Assembly: GCA_031180725.1 (NCBI GenBank)
Contig: JAPSLO010000010.1
Span: 1-64,000 of the forward strand
DNA: 64,000 bases
Direction of reading: 5' to 3'
Source: Roseomonas sp.
Lineage (GTDB): Bacteria; Pseudomonadota; Alphaproteobacteria; Acetobacterales; Acetobacteraceae
Shown: one piece after another, positions 16,985 to 25,618 of the stretch
Layout of the letters: each line of letters opens with the position of its first letter
Position numbering within the stretch: the first letter of the stretch is position 1
The notes under the pieces: generated by a model
Seen by the model: the letters and a program-made list of their open reading frames with translations, nothing else
Databases searched by the model: none
What the model was told of the DNA's origin: nothing
Made by a program: the position numbers and the translations under genes

Positions 16985-17743
16985 ATGACCGATTCGAACT
17001 TCGCCACCTACCCCAGCCTGCGCGGCCGGGTCGTGCTGGTCACGGGCGGTGCCTCCGGCATTGGCGCGGAGATCGTGCGACAGTTCTGCGCGCAGGGTTC
17101 GCGCGTCGCCTTCCTGGATTTCGACGCGGCGAACGGCCCGAAGGTGGCGGAGGAGACGGGCGCGCTGTTCATCCAGTGCGACCTGCGCGACATCCCCGCG
17201 CTGCGCGCCGCCATCGGCGAGGTGAAGCAGAAGCTGGGTGACCCGCTGGTGCTGGTGAACAACGCCGCCCGCGACGACCGCCACGGAATGGAGACGGTGG
17301 AGCCCGACTACTGGGACGAGCGAATGGCCACCAACCTGCGCCACATGTTCTTCTGCGCGCAGGCCGTGGCGCCCGGCATGCGGGCGGCAAAGCAGGGCAG
17401 CATCATCAACATGGGCAGCGTGAGCTGGATGTCGGGCCAGGGCGGCATGCCAGCCTACACCACGGCGAAAAGCGCCGTGCGCGGCCTGACCCGCAGCCTG
17501 GCGCGTGACCTAGGCGGCGACAATATCCGGGTGAACGAGGTGGTGCCCGGCTGGGTCTTCACCGAACGCCAGGAGGAGCTCTGGGCGACGCCGGAGGCGG
17601 TGGAGAAGCATTTGGCCGCGCAATGCATCCACCGCAAGGTCATGCCGCCGGACGTGGCGCGCATGGTGCTGTGGCTGGCTGCCGATGACAGCGCCATCGT
17701 CGCCTCGCAGTATTTCGTGGTGGATGGCGGGAAGATCTTCTGA
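16985..17743 (+). CDS. SDR-family oxidoreductase
   Basis: A protein of 252 residues. Classical short-chain dehydrogenase: TGGASGIG (about 19-26), LDFDAANGPK favouring NAD(H), NNAARDD, catalytic Ser in NMGSVSWMSG, Tyr and Lys in YTTAK, and a C-terminal VASQYFVVDGGKIF. Substrate unknown, though sugar or polyol acids are common for this type. GGAGG at 16972-16976 marks the start. The gene converges with the GNAT gene across 6 bases, with no clear terminator. Confidence 0.88.
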   Translation: MTDSNFATYPSLRGRVVLVTGGASGIGAEIVRQFCAQGSRVAFLDFDAANGPKVAEETGALFIQCDLRDIPALRAAIGEVKQKLGDPLVLVNNAARDDRHGMETVEPDYWDERMATNLRHMFFCAQAVAPGMRAAKQGSIINMGSVSWMSGQGGMPAYTTAKSAVRGLTRSLARDLGGDNIRVNEVVPGWVFTERQEELWATPEAVEKHLAAQCIHRKVMPPDVARMVLWLAADDSAIVASQYFVVDGGKIF

Positions 17744-17749
17744 GGCGCT

Positions 17750-18277
17750 TCAGGCCGGGGCGAGGTCCTTCCAGAAGAAGCTCGCCCCCTCCAGGCCGGA
17801 TCCATCCGCCGCCATGGCGAAGCGCGGCACCGTGCCGAGCATCACATAGCCCAGCGCACGGTACAGCCGCTCCGCCGCGCCGCCCGCACTGGTATCCAGC
17901 GTAAGAAGGTGGCGGCCGCGGGCGCGGGCGACGTCCTCCAGCCGCGTCATCAGGGTGCGGGCGATGCCCCGGCGACGGCCTTCCGGATGCACCAGCAGCT
18001 TCGCGACATCGGCGCGATGCGCCTGGTTCGGCTGCATCGCGGGCACAAGCTGCACGGTGCCCAGGATGCGGCCCCCGACCTTCGCAGCCAGCACATGCCG
18101 TTCGCCGGCCTGCACGCCGGCCAGGACCACGCGGCGCCACCAGCCTTCGCTCTCCGCCTGGGTGAAGGGCAGCACGAAGTTCACGCTGGCGCCGCCTTCC
18201 ACGCAGGCGCGCATGATGGCGGCGAGTTGCGGCAGCGCATCCGCCGTGGCGGCGGCGTCCAGTTCCAGCACTTCCAT
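17750..18277 (-). CDS. GNAT-family N-acetyltransferase
   Basis: A protein of 175 residues. The acetyl-CoA motif is VAKLLVHPEGRRRGIARTLM (motif A with RRGIA). It is preceded by a beta-sheet pair (HVLAAKVGGRILGTVQLVP) and followed by LTLDTSAGGAAERLYRALGY. The target is unknown. I start at MEVLELDAAA, where AAGGA lies 7 bases upstream. It lies 11 bases past the stop of the XRE-cupin regulator and is probably in its operon, so both may answer to the tandem operator at 18851-18885. Confidence 0.85.
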   Translation of the reverse strand: MEVLELDAAATADALPQLAAIMRACVEGGASVNFVLPFTQAESEGWWRRVVLAGVQAGERHVLAAKVGGRILGTVQLVPAMQPNQAHRADVAKLLVHPEGRRRGIARTLMTRLEDVARARGRHLLTLDTSAGGAAERLYRALGYVMLGTVPRFAMAADGSGLEGASFFWKDLAPA

Positions 18278-18288
18278 GGCGGGGTCCT

Positions 18289-18858
18289 TCACGGCGGGCA
18301 GATGGCGACCAGGTAGCGCGCGGGGCCCGGTCCACGGCTGGCGAAGCGCGTGGGGCCGTGCAGCTTCACCCGGGCGCAGTCGCCGGGGGCCAGCGCGAAG
18401 ACCTGGCCCGCATCGCTGAAATCCAGCCCACCGGAGAAGAGCAGCACATGCTGTTCCATGCCCGGGACGGGTGGCGTTTCGTATTCGATGACGGCGCCTT
18501 CCGGCAGCTCGGCCTCCACCAGTTCCAGTCGCAGCCCGGGGCCGGGCGGAGAGGCGGCGCGGCGGCTGAAGCCGGTGGCGGGGTCGGTCCAACGCGGATG
18601 GTCCGCCGCGCGGGCAAGCGCCGGCGCCTCCCCTTCCGCCGCAGCCATTAGGCGCGACAGCGTCCAGCCGAAGGCGACGCAGAGGCGGTTGAGCTGGGTG
18701 GCGGTGGGCGACACCTCGCCGCGTTCGATGCGCGAGAGCGTGGCGCGGGAGATGCCGGAGGCGCCGGCCAGATCATCGAGCGACCAGGCGCGTTCCATGC
18801 GCAGCGCGGCGAGGCGTGCGGCGAGGCGGGCGTCGAGATCGGGCGCGGTCTCTCTCAT
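18289..18858 (-). CDS. XRE-family regulator with C-terminal cupin domain
   Basis: A protein of 189 residues. Residues about 12-70 form a Cro/C1-type helix-turn-helix (LAALRMERAWSLDDLAGASG, ISRATLSRIERGEVSPT). Residues about 110-187 form a small cupin (VIEYETPPVPGMEQHVLLFSG, FALAPGDCARVKLHGP). Such proteins are repressors that sense a small ligand through the cupin. The start codon lies inside a 16-bp palindrome that recurs 19 bases upstream, strong evidence for autoregulation. The GNAT gene follows at once and may be the controlled enzyme. Confidence 0.88.
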   Translation of the reverse strand: MRETAPDLDARLAARLAALRMERAWSLDDLAGASGISRATLSRIERGEVSPTATQLNRLCVAFGWTLSRLMAAAEGEAPALARAADHPRWTDPATGFSRRAASPPGPGLRLELVEAELPEGAVIEYETPPVPGMEQHVLLFSGGLDFSDAGQVFALAPGDCARVKLHGPTRFASRGPGPARYLVAICPP

Positions 18859-18885
18859 ATGAGAGAAAATCTCTCATAAGGGAGA
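18851..18885. promoter_or_regulatory. Tandem operator for the XRE-cupin regulator
   Basis: Bases 18851-18866 are the perfect palindrome TCTCTCATATGAGAGA. Bases 18870-18885 repeat it as TCTCTCATAAGGGAGA. Centres are 19 bp apart, close to two helical turns. The first site covers the regulator's own ATG, so bound protein would block transcription or translation start. Inference from symmetry and position. Confidence 0.7.
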
Positions 18886-18914
18886 TGTACCCGCAAGCCC
18901 TGCGCGGCTATGCC

Positions 18915-19430
18915 CTATGCCGGGGCGAGGACGGCGCGGCAGGCCATGCCCCAGGCGGACGCCCAGCGATGGCGGTGCGGCTTGCCCGGCCGCCAGTTCC
19001 GCACATAGCAGTCCCAGGCCTCCTCCTCGGCCTCGGGGAGGGCGTGCGGCAGCGGCCTGGGATCGGTGAGCAGCAGCAGTCGCGCGAAAGCGCAGGCCAG
19101 CCGGTCACCCACCGGCTTCCCGAAGCTGTGCCAAATGGCGTCCTCCTCGAAGAGGATTCCTTCCTCCGCGGCCACGGCCCGGGCAATGGCCGCGCTGGCC
19201 GGATGGGTCATCACGCCGCGCACGCCGCCCGCCCGCTCGAACTGCCAGAAGCCGGTGGCGGGGCCGAGCACCGGGGGCCCGGCATCCCTCTGGTCCCGAA
19301 GAGCGAAGTTGCTTTCCTGCAGCCCGATGGCGACCAGCATCGCCCCGGCGGCGGGCCCCGCCCTCACTCCGTGCCGGACGGCAAGATGGGCCAGCACGGG
19401 CTCGATCAGCCCGGCATAGGGAATGGACAT
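18915..19430 (-). CDS. Phage-type peptidoglycan hydrolase, orphan
   Basis: A protein of 171 residues from the ATG at 19430; an in-frame ATG at 19445 would add five. The frame has MLVAIGLQESNFALRDQ, GPATGFWQFERAGGVRGVMT and a C-terminal DCYVRNWRPGKPH. I know this pattern from small phage lysozyme/transglycosylase-like proteins, in which the Glu of LQES would be the acid catalyst. There is no signal peptide and no holin, spanin or other phage gene nearby. It may be a captured gene or a prophage remnant. Its ribosome site sits in a perfect hairpin. Confidence 0.6.
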   Translation of the reverse strand: MSIPYAGLIEPVLAHLAVRHGVRAGPAAGAMLVAIGLQESNFALRDQRDAGPPVLGPATGFWQFERAGGVRGVMTHPASAAIARAVAAEEGILFEEDAIWHSFGKPVGDRLACAFARLLLLTDPRPLPHALPEAEEEAWDCYVRNWRPGKPHRHRWASAWGMACRAVLAPA

Positions 19431-19431
19431 G

Positions 19432-19460
19432 GCCTCCCTCCGCATTTTGCGGAGGGAGGC
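19432..19460 (-). promoter_or_regulatory. Hairpin sequestering the ribosome-binding site of the lysin gene
   Basis: On the minus strand GCCTCCCTCCGC, a 5-base AAAAT loop, and GCGGAGGGAGGC form a perfect 12-bp stem. The 3' arm contains the GGAGG ribosome site and ends one base before the ATG at 19430. An alternative ATG (19445) begins inside the loop. The structure should hide the start until it is opened. An RNA thermometer, a trans-acting RNA or a protein are all possible, and none is shown. Confidence 0.6.
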
Positions 19461-19484
19461 TCGCGCGCATCATTATCGTTACGC

Positions 19485-19517
19485 AAGAAAAAACAGGGTG
19501 CAGCAACCGCTACCCTG
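19485..19517 (-). terminator. Intrinsic terminator of ftsK
   Basis: Read on the minus strand, CAGGGT (with AGC/GCT extending the stem) pairs with ACCCTG and is followed by six T, then CTT. It lies about 40 bases past the ftsK stop. The lysin gene must start its own transcript within the next 30 bases. A GATAAT there is a possible -10 without a clear -35. Confidence 0.75.
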
Positions 19518-19553
19518 AGGGCGCCCTGCGACACCCGTGGCCGTGGGCCAGCC

Positions 19554-22169
19554 TTACTCCCGGTCCCGCGGCCCCGGCGCCAGCACCTCGCGCTTGCCCA
19601 CATGGTTGGCGGGGCCGACGACGCCTTCCTTCTCCATCTGCTCGATCAGTTTGGCGGCCTTGTTGTAGCCGATACCGAGATGGCGCTGGATGAAGCTGGT
19701 GCTCGCCTTGCCTTCCCGCGTCACGAGATCCACGGCGCGGTCGTACAGCGAGCCCTCGCCATCCGTGTTGCCGCCCAGCATGCCCGCGGGGATGTCGCCG
19801 CCATCCTCGTCCTCGGTCTCGGTGACCTCCTCGACATAGGCGGGCTCGCCCTGCTCGCGCAGGAAGTCCACGATCTTCTCCACCTCCGCGTCGGAGACGA
19901 AGGGGCCGTGGACGCGGCTGATGCGGCCACCGCCGGCCATGTGCAGCATGTCGCCCTGGCCGAGAAGCTGCTCGGCGCCCTGCTCGCCCAGGATGGTGCG
20001 GCTGTCGATCTTCGAGGTCACCTGGAAGCTGATGCGCGTCGGGAAGTTCGCCTTGATGGTGCCGGTGATGACATCCACCGAAGGCCGCTGGGTCGCCATG
20101 ATCACATGGATGCCCGCCGCGCGCGCCATCTGCGCCAGGCGCTGCACCGCGGCCTCGATCTCCTTGCCGGCGACGATCATCAGGTCGGCCATCTCGTCGA
20201 TGACCACCACGATCATCGGCAGCGGCTCCAGCGCCAGGGGCTGGTCCTCGAAGAGCGGGCGGTTGGTTTCCGGGTCGAAGCCCACCTGCACGCGCCGCGT
20301 CAGCACCTCGCCCTTCGTGCGCGAAGCCACGACCTTGTCGTTGTAGCCGCCGATATTGCGCACGCCGAGCTGGCTCATCGCCTTGTAGCGACGCTCCATC
20401 TCCCGCACGGTCCATTTCAGGGCGCCGATTGCCTTGCGCGGATCCGTCACCACGGGCGCCAGCAGATGCGGGATGCGGTCATAGACCGACAGCTCCAGCA
20501 TCTTCGGGTCGATCATGATGAAGCGGCATTCGTCGGGGCTGAGCCGGTAGAGCAGGCTCAGGATCATGGTGTTGATCGCCACCGACTTGCCCGAGCCGGT
20601 GGTGCCGGCGATCAGCAGATGCGGCATGCGCGCGAGATCCGCGATCACCGGCGCGCCGCCGATGTCCTTGCCCAGCGCCAGGTTCAGCCGCCCCTGGTTG
20701 CGCACCCATTCCTCGCTGCCGAGCAGCTCCGAAAGCAGCACCGTCTCGCGCCGCGCATTCGGCAGTTCGATGCCGATGACGTTGCGGCCGGGGACGGTGG
20801 CGATGCGCACGGCGGTGACGGACATGGAGCGCGCGATGTCGTCGGCCAGGCCAATGACGCGGGCGGATTTGGTGCCCGGGGCGGGTTCCAGCTCGTACAG
20901 CGTCACCACGGGGCCGGGGCGGATCTCGGCGATGCGGCCGCGCACGCCGTAATCCTCCAGCACCGTCTCCAGCATGCGGGCATTGCCCTGCAGCGCCTCC
21001 TCCGAAGGACCGGCGATGCGACTCGGCCCCGGCGCGGCCAGCAGGTTGAGCGGCGGGAACTGCCAGGTGCCGTCGGGCAGCGGCAGGCTGGGCTGGCGGC
21101 TGTTGGCAGCCGGGCGCGGCGAGGCGCTGCGTTCCGCCACGCGGGGGGCGGCGGCGCGGCCAGCGGCGCGCGGCGGTGCGGCTTCCTCCGGCTCGCGCGC
21201 GGGGGCGGGCGGTGCGGCGAGGCCGCCGGGCTCGCGGGTGACAATGGGCGCGCCGAAGCTCGGTTCCTTTCGGATGGTGGCGGGGCGGGTGGAAGGCGCC
21301 TCGCCCATCGCCTCATCGGCGCGGCGGAGCACTTCCGAAAGCGGCACCGCGGCCTCCCGCCGGCGGGTGAGCAGGGCGAAGGCGGCAGTAAGCGGCCAGA
21401 GCAGCGCTCGGCCGGCACCATCGGCGCCACGCCGCAGCAGGGAAGAGCGGCGCGCACCCTGGCTGGCCAGGCTGGCGGCGCGGCCTGCACCGCTCGCTGC
21501 GCTCAGTGCCACGGAACCGGCGGCACGCCCCGCACGGCGCCAGTCGCCGAGGGAAAGACCGAGCGCCACGAAGCCCAGCACCGCCGTGACGCCCCAGAGG
21601 ATCATATGCGCCATGCCGGCACCCACCGGACCCAGGACGTAGCTGAGGAAGTTCAGGACGGCTTCCGCGATGGCCGGGCCGGCGGCGCCGGCTGGGCCGG
21701 GCGGCGCGGGCACCGCTTCAGGCAGCGGCAGCAGCGCGAGGGAGGCGGCAGTGAGCGGCAGCGCGGCCAGGAGGCAGGCCAACCGCAGCACGAAGGGCGA
21801 GAGGCCGCGGTGCATCGCCAGCCGCCAGGCCCAGGTCATCAGGCAGGCCACCGGCAGCCAGGCGGCGAATCCGACGCCCTGCAGCAACATATCCGCCAGA
21901 TGGGCCCCGAGCGGTCCGGCCAGGTTGGAAGGCGGCCGGTTGGTGGCGGTGGACCAGGAAGGGTCGGCCGGGTCGTAGCTGGCCAGGGCTACGGCTCCCA
22001 CCAGCCCCGCCAGCACCAGCACTAGCGCCAGCAACTCGGACAGCCGGCGGCGAATCGCCGCCTTCACGGCCGGCGAAGCGAAACGCCGCCCCGCCGCAGC
22101 CAGACGATCCCCCACCATGCCGCCGGCACGGCTCGCCTCGGCGCGGCTCCCCTGTATGGCGCGCGGCAT
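19554..22169 (-). CDS. ftsK: DNA translocase FtsK
   Basis: About 871 residues. N-terminal third: four or five membrane spans ([20 protein letters not shown] onwards) that anchor it at the septum. Then a Pro/Arg-rich linker, and the motor with [20 protein letters not shown], Walker [13 protein letters not shown], Walker [12 protein letters not shown] and [19 protein letters not shown]. The C-terminal gamma domain ([20 protein letters not shown]) reads KOPS sites and activates XerCD at dif. It pumps DNA at division. The start is chosen at MPRAIQG, just after a G-rich ribosome site; an upstream Met (22235) and MVGDRL (about 22118) are alternatives. Confidence 0.95.
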   Translation of the reverse strand: MPRAIQGSRAEASRAGGMVGDRLAAAGRRFASPAVKAAIRRRLSELLALVLVLAGLVGAVALASYDPADPSWSTATNRPPSNLAGPLGAHLADMLLQGVGFAAWLPVACLMTWAWRLAMHRGLSPFVLRLACLLAALPLTAASLALLPLPEAVPAPPGPAGAAGPAIAEAVLNFLSYVLGPVGAGMAHMILWGVTAVLGFVALGLSLGDWRRAGRAAGSVALSAASGAGRAASLASQGARRSSLLRRGADGAGRALLWPLTAAFALLTRRREAAVPLSEVLRRADEAMGEAPSTRPATIRKEPSFGAPIVTREPGGLAAPPAPAREPEEAAPPRAAGRAAAPRVAERSASPRPAANSRQPSLPLPDGTWQFPPLNLLAAPGPSRIAGPSEEALQGNARMLETVLEDYGVRGRIAEIRPGPVVTLYELEPAPGTKSARVIGLADDIARSMSVTAVRIATVPGRNVIGIELPNARRETVLLSELLGSEEWVRNQGRLNLALGKDIGGAPVIADLARMPHLLIAGTTGSGKSVAINTMILSLLYRLSPDECRFIMIDPKMLELSVYDRIPHLLAPVVTDPRKAIGALKWTVREMERRYKAMSQLGVRNIGGYNDKVVASRTKGEVLTRRVQVGFDPETNRPLFEDQPLALEPLPMIVVVIDEMADLMIVAGKEIEAAVQRLAQMARAAGIHVIMATQRPSVDVITGTIKANFPTRISFQVTSKIDSRTILGEQGAEQLLGQGDMLHMAGGGRISRVHGPFVSDAEVEKIVDFLREQGEPAYVEEVTETEDEDGGDIPAGMLGGNTDGEGSLYDRAVDLVTREGKASTSFIQRHLGIGYNKAAKLIEQMEKEGVVGPANHVGKREVLAPGPRDRE

Positions 22170-22315
22170 GACCCCCTCAGTCCTCAAGTCCCCGCGCAGG
22201 TCTACACCGGAAGTGCCTCGATTGGCACGCGTCACGTGCTGGCCATCCCCTTCCGGAACGAACGCGCCGCGCCGCTGGGCCGTTAACCCCGGGACCTTCT
22301 TGATGGAGCATCCCT

Positions 22316-23128
22316 ATGGCCTCCTCCGCGACCGCCGCCCAGCCGGCCCAGGCCGATCGCGCCCTTGCCATCGTCACCGGCGCCTCCTCCGGCATCGGGC
22401 TGGAACTGGCGAAGCTTTGCGCCGAGGCCGGGTACGACCTGCTGCTGGCTGCCGACCGCCCGTTGACCGAGGCGGAGGCGGCTGTGGCCCCGGCCGGGGT
22501 GCAGGTGCAGTGCGTGGAAACCGACCTGGCAACCACTGAGGGGGTGGACAGCGTGATGCGCGCCGCGGGCAACCGGGCGATCGGCGTGCTCTGCGCCAAT
22601 GCCGGCCAGGGCCAGGGCGGTGCCTTCCTGGACCAGGATTTCGGCAAGATCCGCCATGTCATCGACACCAATGTCACCGGCACGCTGGCCCTGCTGCACC
22701 GCGTCGGCCAGCACATGCGCGGGCGGGGCGAGGGGCGGATCCTGGTGACGGGCTCCATCGCCGGCTATCAGCCGGGCGCCTTCAATGCGGTCTACAACGG
22801 CACCAAGGCCTTCGTGGACAGCTTCTCCGTCGCGCTGCGCGAGGAGCTGAAGGACAGCGGCGTGAGCGTGACGCTGCTGATGCCGGGCGCCACCGAGACG
22901 CCCTTCTTCGACCGCGCCGGGATGCGCGACACGAAAATCGGCCAGTCGAAGAAGGATGATCCCGCGGATGTGGCGAAGACCGGCTTCGACGCGATGATGC
23001 GCGGCGATGCCGATGTGGTGCATGGGCTGAAGAACAAGCTGATGACGGCGGCGAGCGACCTGATGCCCGCCAGCGTCACCGCGCGGCAGCATGCGAAAAT
23101 GGCGCGGCCCAACGACGGACAGAGCTGA
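22316..23128 (+). CDS. SDR-family NAD(P)-dependent oxidoreductase
   Basis: A protein of 270 residues. TGASSGIG (about 22-29) for nucleotide binding, ADRPLTEAE after beta-2, CANAGQGQGG (NAG motif), Ser in VTGSIAG, Tyr-x3-Lys in YNGTKAF, and LLMPGATETPFF. The acidic/basic pattern suggests the DltE-like classical SDR group; the substrate is not known. It is divergent from ftsK with about 145 bases between. A hairpin array follows its stop. Confidence 0.87.
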   Translation: MASSATAAQPAQADRALAIVTGASSGIGLELAKLCAEAGYDLLLAADRPLTEAEAAVAPAGVQVQCVETDLATTEGVDSVMRAAGNRAIGVLCANAGQGQGGAFLDQDFGKIRHVIDTNVTGTLALLHRVGQHMRGRGEGRILVTGSIAGYQPGAFNAVYNGTKAFVDSFSVALREELKDSGVSVTLLMPGATETPFFDRAGMRDTKIGQSKKDDPADVAKTGFDAMMRGDADVVHGLKNKLMTAASDLMPASVTARQHAKMARPNDGQS

Positions 23129-23212
23129 GGCGGCGGCCGGCCAGGCCCGTCGTCGCGCCTGCACGCGCGCCTGGACCCGCCCCACCCCGGCGCCCGAGGC
23201 CACTGAAAATTA

Positions 23213-23310
23213 GCGGCCGGCCCTTTCGGCCGGCCGAGCGCCCGAATGGGCGCCGCCGCAAGTGCGGCGAAGCCAAGCGCGCGGATGCGCGCGCCCGGCG
23301 TCTGAGGGCA
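23213..23310. repeat. Hairpin-array element, copy 1
   Basis: Four hairpins in series: a 9-bp stem (23214-23222/23228-23236, loop CTTTC), a 6-bp stem with GAAT loop (23238-23253), a 5-6-bp stem with AAGT loop (23254-23269) and a 6-bp stem with GGAT loop (23277-23292). The CGGCCGGCCGAG lead, loop words and GCCAAGC linker match the copy at 27945, while the stems differ. It lies between convergent genes, so it could also help end transcription. Confidence 0.75.
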
Positions 23311-23316
23311 TGCAAA

Positions 23317-25128
23317 TCAATGATTATGCCGGCTCTCGCCGCGGGTCTCCAGGATGTTCAGGTAGAGCGTCGCGGGCTCCAGGCAGGCGCCGGTGCCAAG
23401 CTGGCCGACGGAGTTGCGGTAGATCTCCTCCCACGGCGTCTTGTTGACGAGCTTGGGCGGCTGCCAGGCGGCGCGGCGCGCGGCCAGTTCCTCCTGCGGG
23501 ATCAGCACATCCACGCGGCGGGTCTTAAGGTCGATGCGGATGCGATCGCCATGCTTCAGCAGCGCCAAGCCGCCGCCCACCGCCGCCTCCGGCGTGACGT
23601 TCAGGATGGAAGGGCTGCCGGAGGTGCCGCTCTGGCGGCCATCGCCCATGGTGGGCAGCGCCTTGATGCCCTTCTTCAGCAGCGCCGCGGGCGGCTGCAT
23701 GTTCACCACCTCCGCGCTGCCGGGATAGCCGACGGGACCGCAATTGCGCACCACCAGCACGGTCTTCTCGTCGATGCCGAGCGAGGGGTCTTCGATGCGG
23801 GCGTGGTAGTCTTCCGGCCCCTCGAACACCGCGACCTTGCCCTCGAAGACATCGGGTGTTTCCGAGAAGAAGCGCTTGCGGAAATCCTCGTCGATGACGC
23901 TGACCTTGATGACGGCGTTGTCGAAGATGTTGCCGGTCAGCACCAGGTAGCCGGCCTTCTCCTTCATCGGCTTCCCGTAGCTGCGGATGACCTCGCGGTC
24001 GGGCGGCGGCACCTCCTTCAGGTTCTCGGCCACCGTCTTGCCCGTCACGGTCATCACGTCGCCATGCAGGCGCCCGGCATCGAGCAGTTCCTTCATCACC
24101 GCCGGCACGCCGCCGGCGCGGTGGAAGGCCTCGCCCAGGAAGCGGCCGGCGGGCTGGCAATCCACCAGCAGCGGGATGTCGGCGCCTACGCGCTGCCAAT
24201 CCTCGAGCGTGTGGTCCACGCCCATGTGGCGCGCAATGGCGATCATGTGCGGCGGGCAGTTGGAGCTGGCGCCGATGGCGGACGCGACAGCCACCGCATT
24301 CTCGAAGGCCTTCTTCGTCATGATGTCGGAAGGCCGCAGCTTCTGCTTCACCATCTCCACGATGCGCAGGCCGGTGTAGTAGGCCATCTGTGCGCGTTCA
24401 CGGTGCGGGCCCGGGATGGCGGCGCAGCCGGTCAGGCTCATGCCCACCGCTTCCACCAGGCTGTTCATGGACAGCGCCGTGCCCATGGTGGAGCAGTGGC
24501 CCCAGCTCGTCGCGCTGGCGGCCACCATCTCCATGAACTGGCGCTGCGTGATCTCGCCGGCGGCGAGCAGGCGGCGGGCTTCCCAGACGATGGTGCCCGA
24601 ACCCGCCAGGCGGCCCTGATGCCAGCCATCCAGCATCGGCCCGCCGGAAAGCGCGATGGCCGGGATGTTCACCGTCGCGGCCGCCATCAGCGCGGCGGCC
24701 GGCGTCTTGTCGCAGCCAATGGTCAGCACCACGCCGTCCATCGGATAGCCGTGCAGGATCTCGACCAGGGAAAGGTACTGCAGGTTCCGGTCCAGCGCCG
24801 CGGTCGGGCGCTTCAGCGTCTCCTGGATCTGGTGCACCGGGAATTCCAGCGGCACGCCGCCGGCATCGCGGATGCCTTCCTTCACGCGCTGCGCCAGGAT
24901 GGTGTGATGCCGGTTGCAGGGCGCGATGTCGGAGCCGGTCTGGCTGATGCCGATGATCGGGCGGCCGGATTGCAGCTCCTCGAAGGTCAGGCCGAAATTC
25001 AGCATCCGCTCGACATAGAGCGAGGTCATGCCCGGATCGGCGGGGTCGTCGAACCAGCGCTGGCTGCGCAGCCGGAAGGGCTTTTTCGTCTGGTCGTGCC
25101 CGTGGGCGTCGTCGTCGTGGTTCGCCAT
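23317..25128 (-). CDS. IlvD/Edd-family dehydratase, probable sugar-acid dehydratase
   Basis: A protein of 603 residues. Dihydroxyacid/6-phosphogluconate dehydratase family. Fe-S cluster cysteines are visible in IAPCNRHH, IGCDKTPAA and WGHCSTMGT. The late TMGDGRQSGTSGSPSILNVTPEAAVGGG holds the catalytic serine region. Length and the MTSLYVERMLNFGLTFEEL start fit the arabonate/xylonate-type subgroup better than IlvD itself. It would dehydrate an aldonic acid to a 2-keto-3-deoxy acid. No sugar pathway genes adjoin, so the substrate is open. The N-terminus has a His/Asp-rich tail (HDDDAHGHDQ). Confidence 0.85.
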   Translation of the reverse strand: MANHDDDAHGHDQTKKPFRLRSQRWFDDPADPGMTSLYVERMLNFGLTFEELQSGRPIIGISQTGSDIAPCNRHHTILAQRVKEGIRDAGGVPLEFPVHQIQETLKRPTAALDRNLQYLSLVEILHGYPMDGVVLTIGCDKTPAAALMAAATVNIPAIALSGGPMLDGWHQGRLAGSGTIVWEARRLLAAGEITQRQFMEMVAASATSWGHCSTMGTALSMNSLVEAVGMSLTGCAAIPGPHRERAQMAYYTGLRIVEMVKQKLRPSDIMTKKAFENAVAVASAIGASSNCPPHMIAIARHMGVDHTLEDWQRVGADIPLLVDCQPAGRFLGEAFHRAGGVPAVMKELLDAGRLHGDVMTVTGKTVAENLKEVPPPDREVIRSYGKPMKEKAGYLVLTGNIFDNAVIKVSVIDEDFRKRFFSETPDVFEGKVAVFEGPEDYHARIEDPSLGIDEKTVLVVRNCGPVGYPGSAEVVNMQPPAALLKKGIKALPTMGDGRQSGTSGSPSILNVTPEAAVGGGLALLKHGDRIRIDLKTRRVDVLIPQEELAARRAAWQPPKLVNKTPWEEIYRNSVGQLGTGACLEPATLYLNILETRGESRHNH

Positions 25129-25189
25129 CTGGTCCTCCCGCGGCGCGGCCAGTGAGGCGCGCCGCCAAGGGGAGGAGTTGGGCGCCGCG

Positions 25190-25222
25190 GCGGGCCCCTG
25201 TCAATTGAGGCACGGGGCCCGC
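25190..25222 (-). terminator. Stem-loop after the 68-residue ORF
   Basis: GCGGGCCCC (25190-25198) pairs perfectly with GGGGCCCGC (25214-25222) around a 15-base loop containing TCAATTGA. It begins 8 bases after the small ORF stop on the minus strand. No T-run follows, so factor-independent termination is uncertain. Confidence 0.4.
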
Positions 25223-25229
25223 GCCGGGA

Positions 25230-25436
25230 TCAGTGCAGGAAGGCGCCCACCAGCGGCGAGATGCAGCGGTGCGGCGGCCGATAGGCCAGGCCGGCTTCCT
25301 CGGCCAGGCGCGGATCGGTCGGTGCCGCCGCGGTGGCGGCCAGCCAGGCACGGCGCAGGCGGTGCCAGAGGCCGGCCTGGTGGTCGCCCCAATAGGCGGT
25401 CAAACAGGTCGTGGGATCGGGGGCGACACGGCCCAT
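25230..25436 (-). CDS. Small hypothetical protein (68 residues)
   Basis: The start at 25436 is fixed by a strong GAGGAGG 8 bases upstream. The sequence (MGRVAPDPTTCLTAYWGD, then HQAGLWHRLRRAWLAATAAA) has no signal peptide, a Trp/Arg-rich amphipathic middle and two cysteines (near residues 11 and 58). No known family. It is divergent from the response regulator across 182 bases and followed by a GC-rich stem-loop. The ribosome site makes it a credible gene. Confidence 0.55.
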   Translation of the reverse strand: MGRVAPDPTTCLTAYWGDHQAGLWHRLRRAWLAATAAAPTDPRLAEEAGLAYRPPHRCISPLVGAFLH

Positions 25437-25618
25437 GGCGATATCCTCCTCTTCGGGTGCGGCGGAGCCTAGGCCGGCGCTGTTTCGCCATGGTGTTGTG
25501 CCGGTCAGTGCAGATGTCCCCTGTTGCCGAACTGCTTCGCAGGATATTGCATCCCTAAGCGCCCGCGGGCATTCGTCACGCCTCTTCAACAGCCGCGCCG
25601 CAGAGGATGGAGGCCAGC

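Noticed and set aside
18915-19430. Prophage or gene-transfer-agent cluster
   Set aside because: Only this one gene looks phage-derived. No capsid, terminase, tail, integrase or attachment site was seen nearby.
18816-22025. 1069-residue open frame on the plus strand
   Set aside because: It is antisense to ftsK and the XRE gene. The translated His/Arg/Gln/Ala-rich sequence has no motif, whereas ftsK on the other strand has all its motor motifs.
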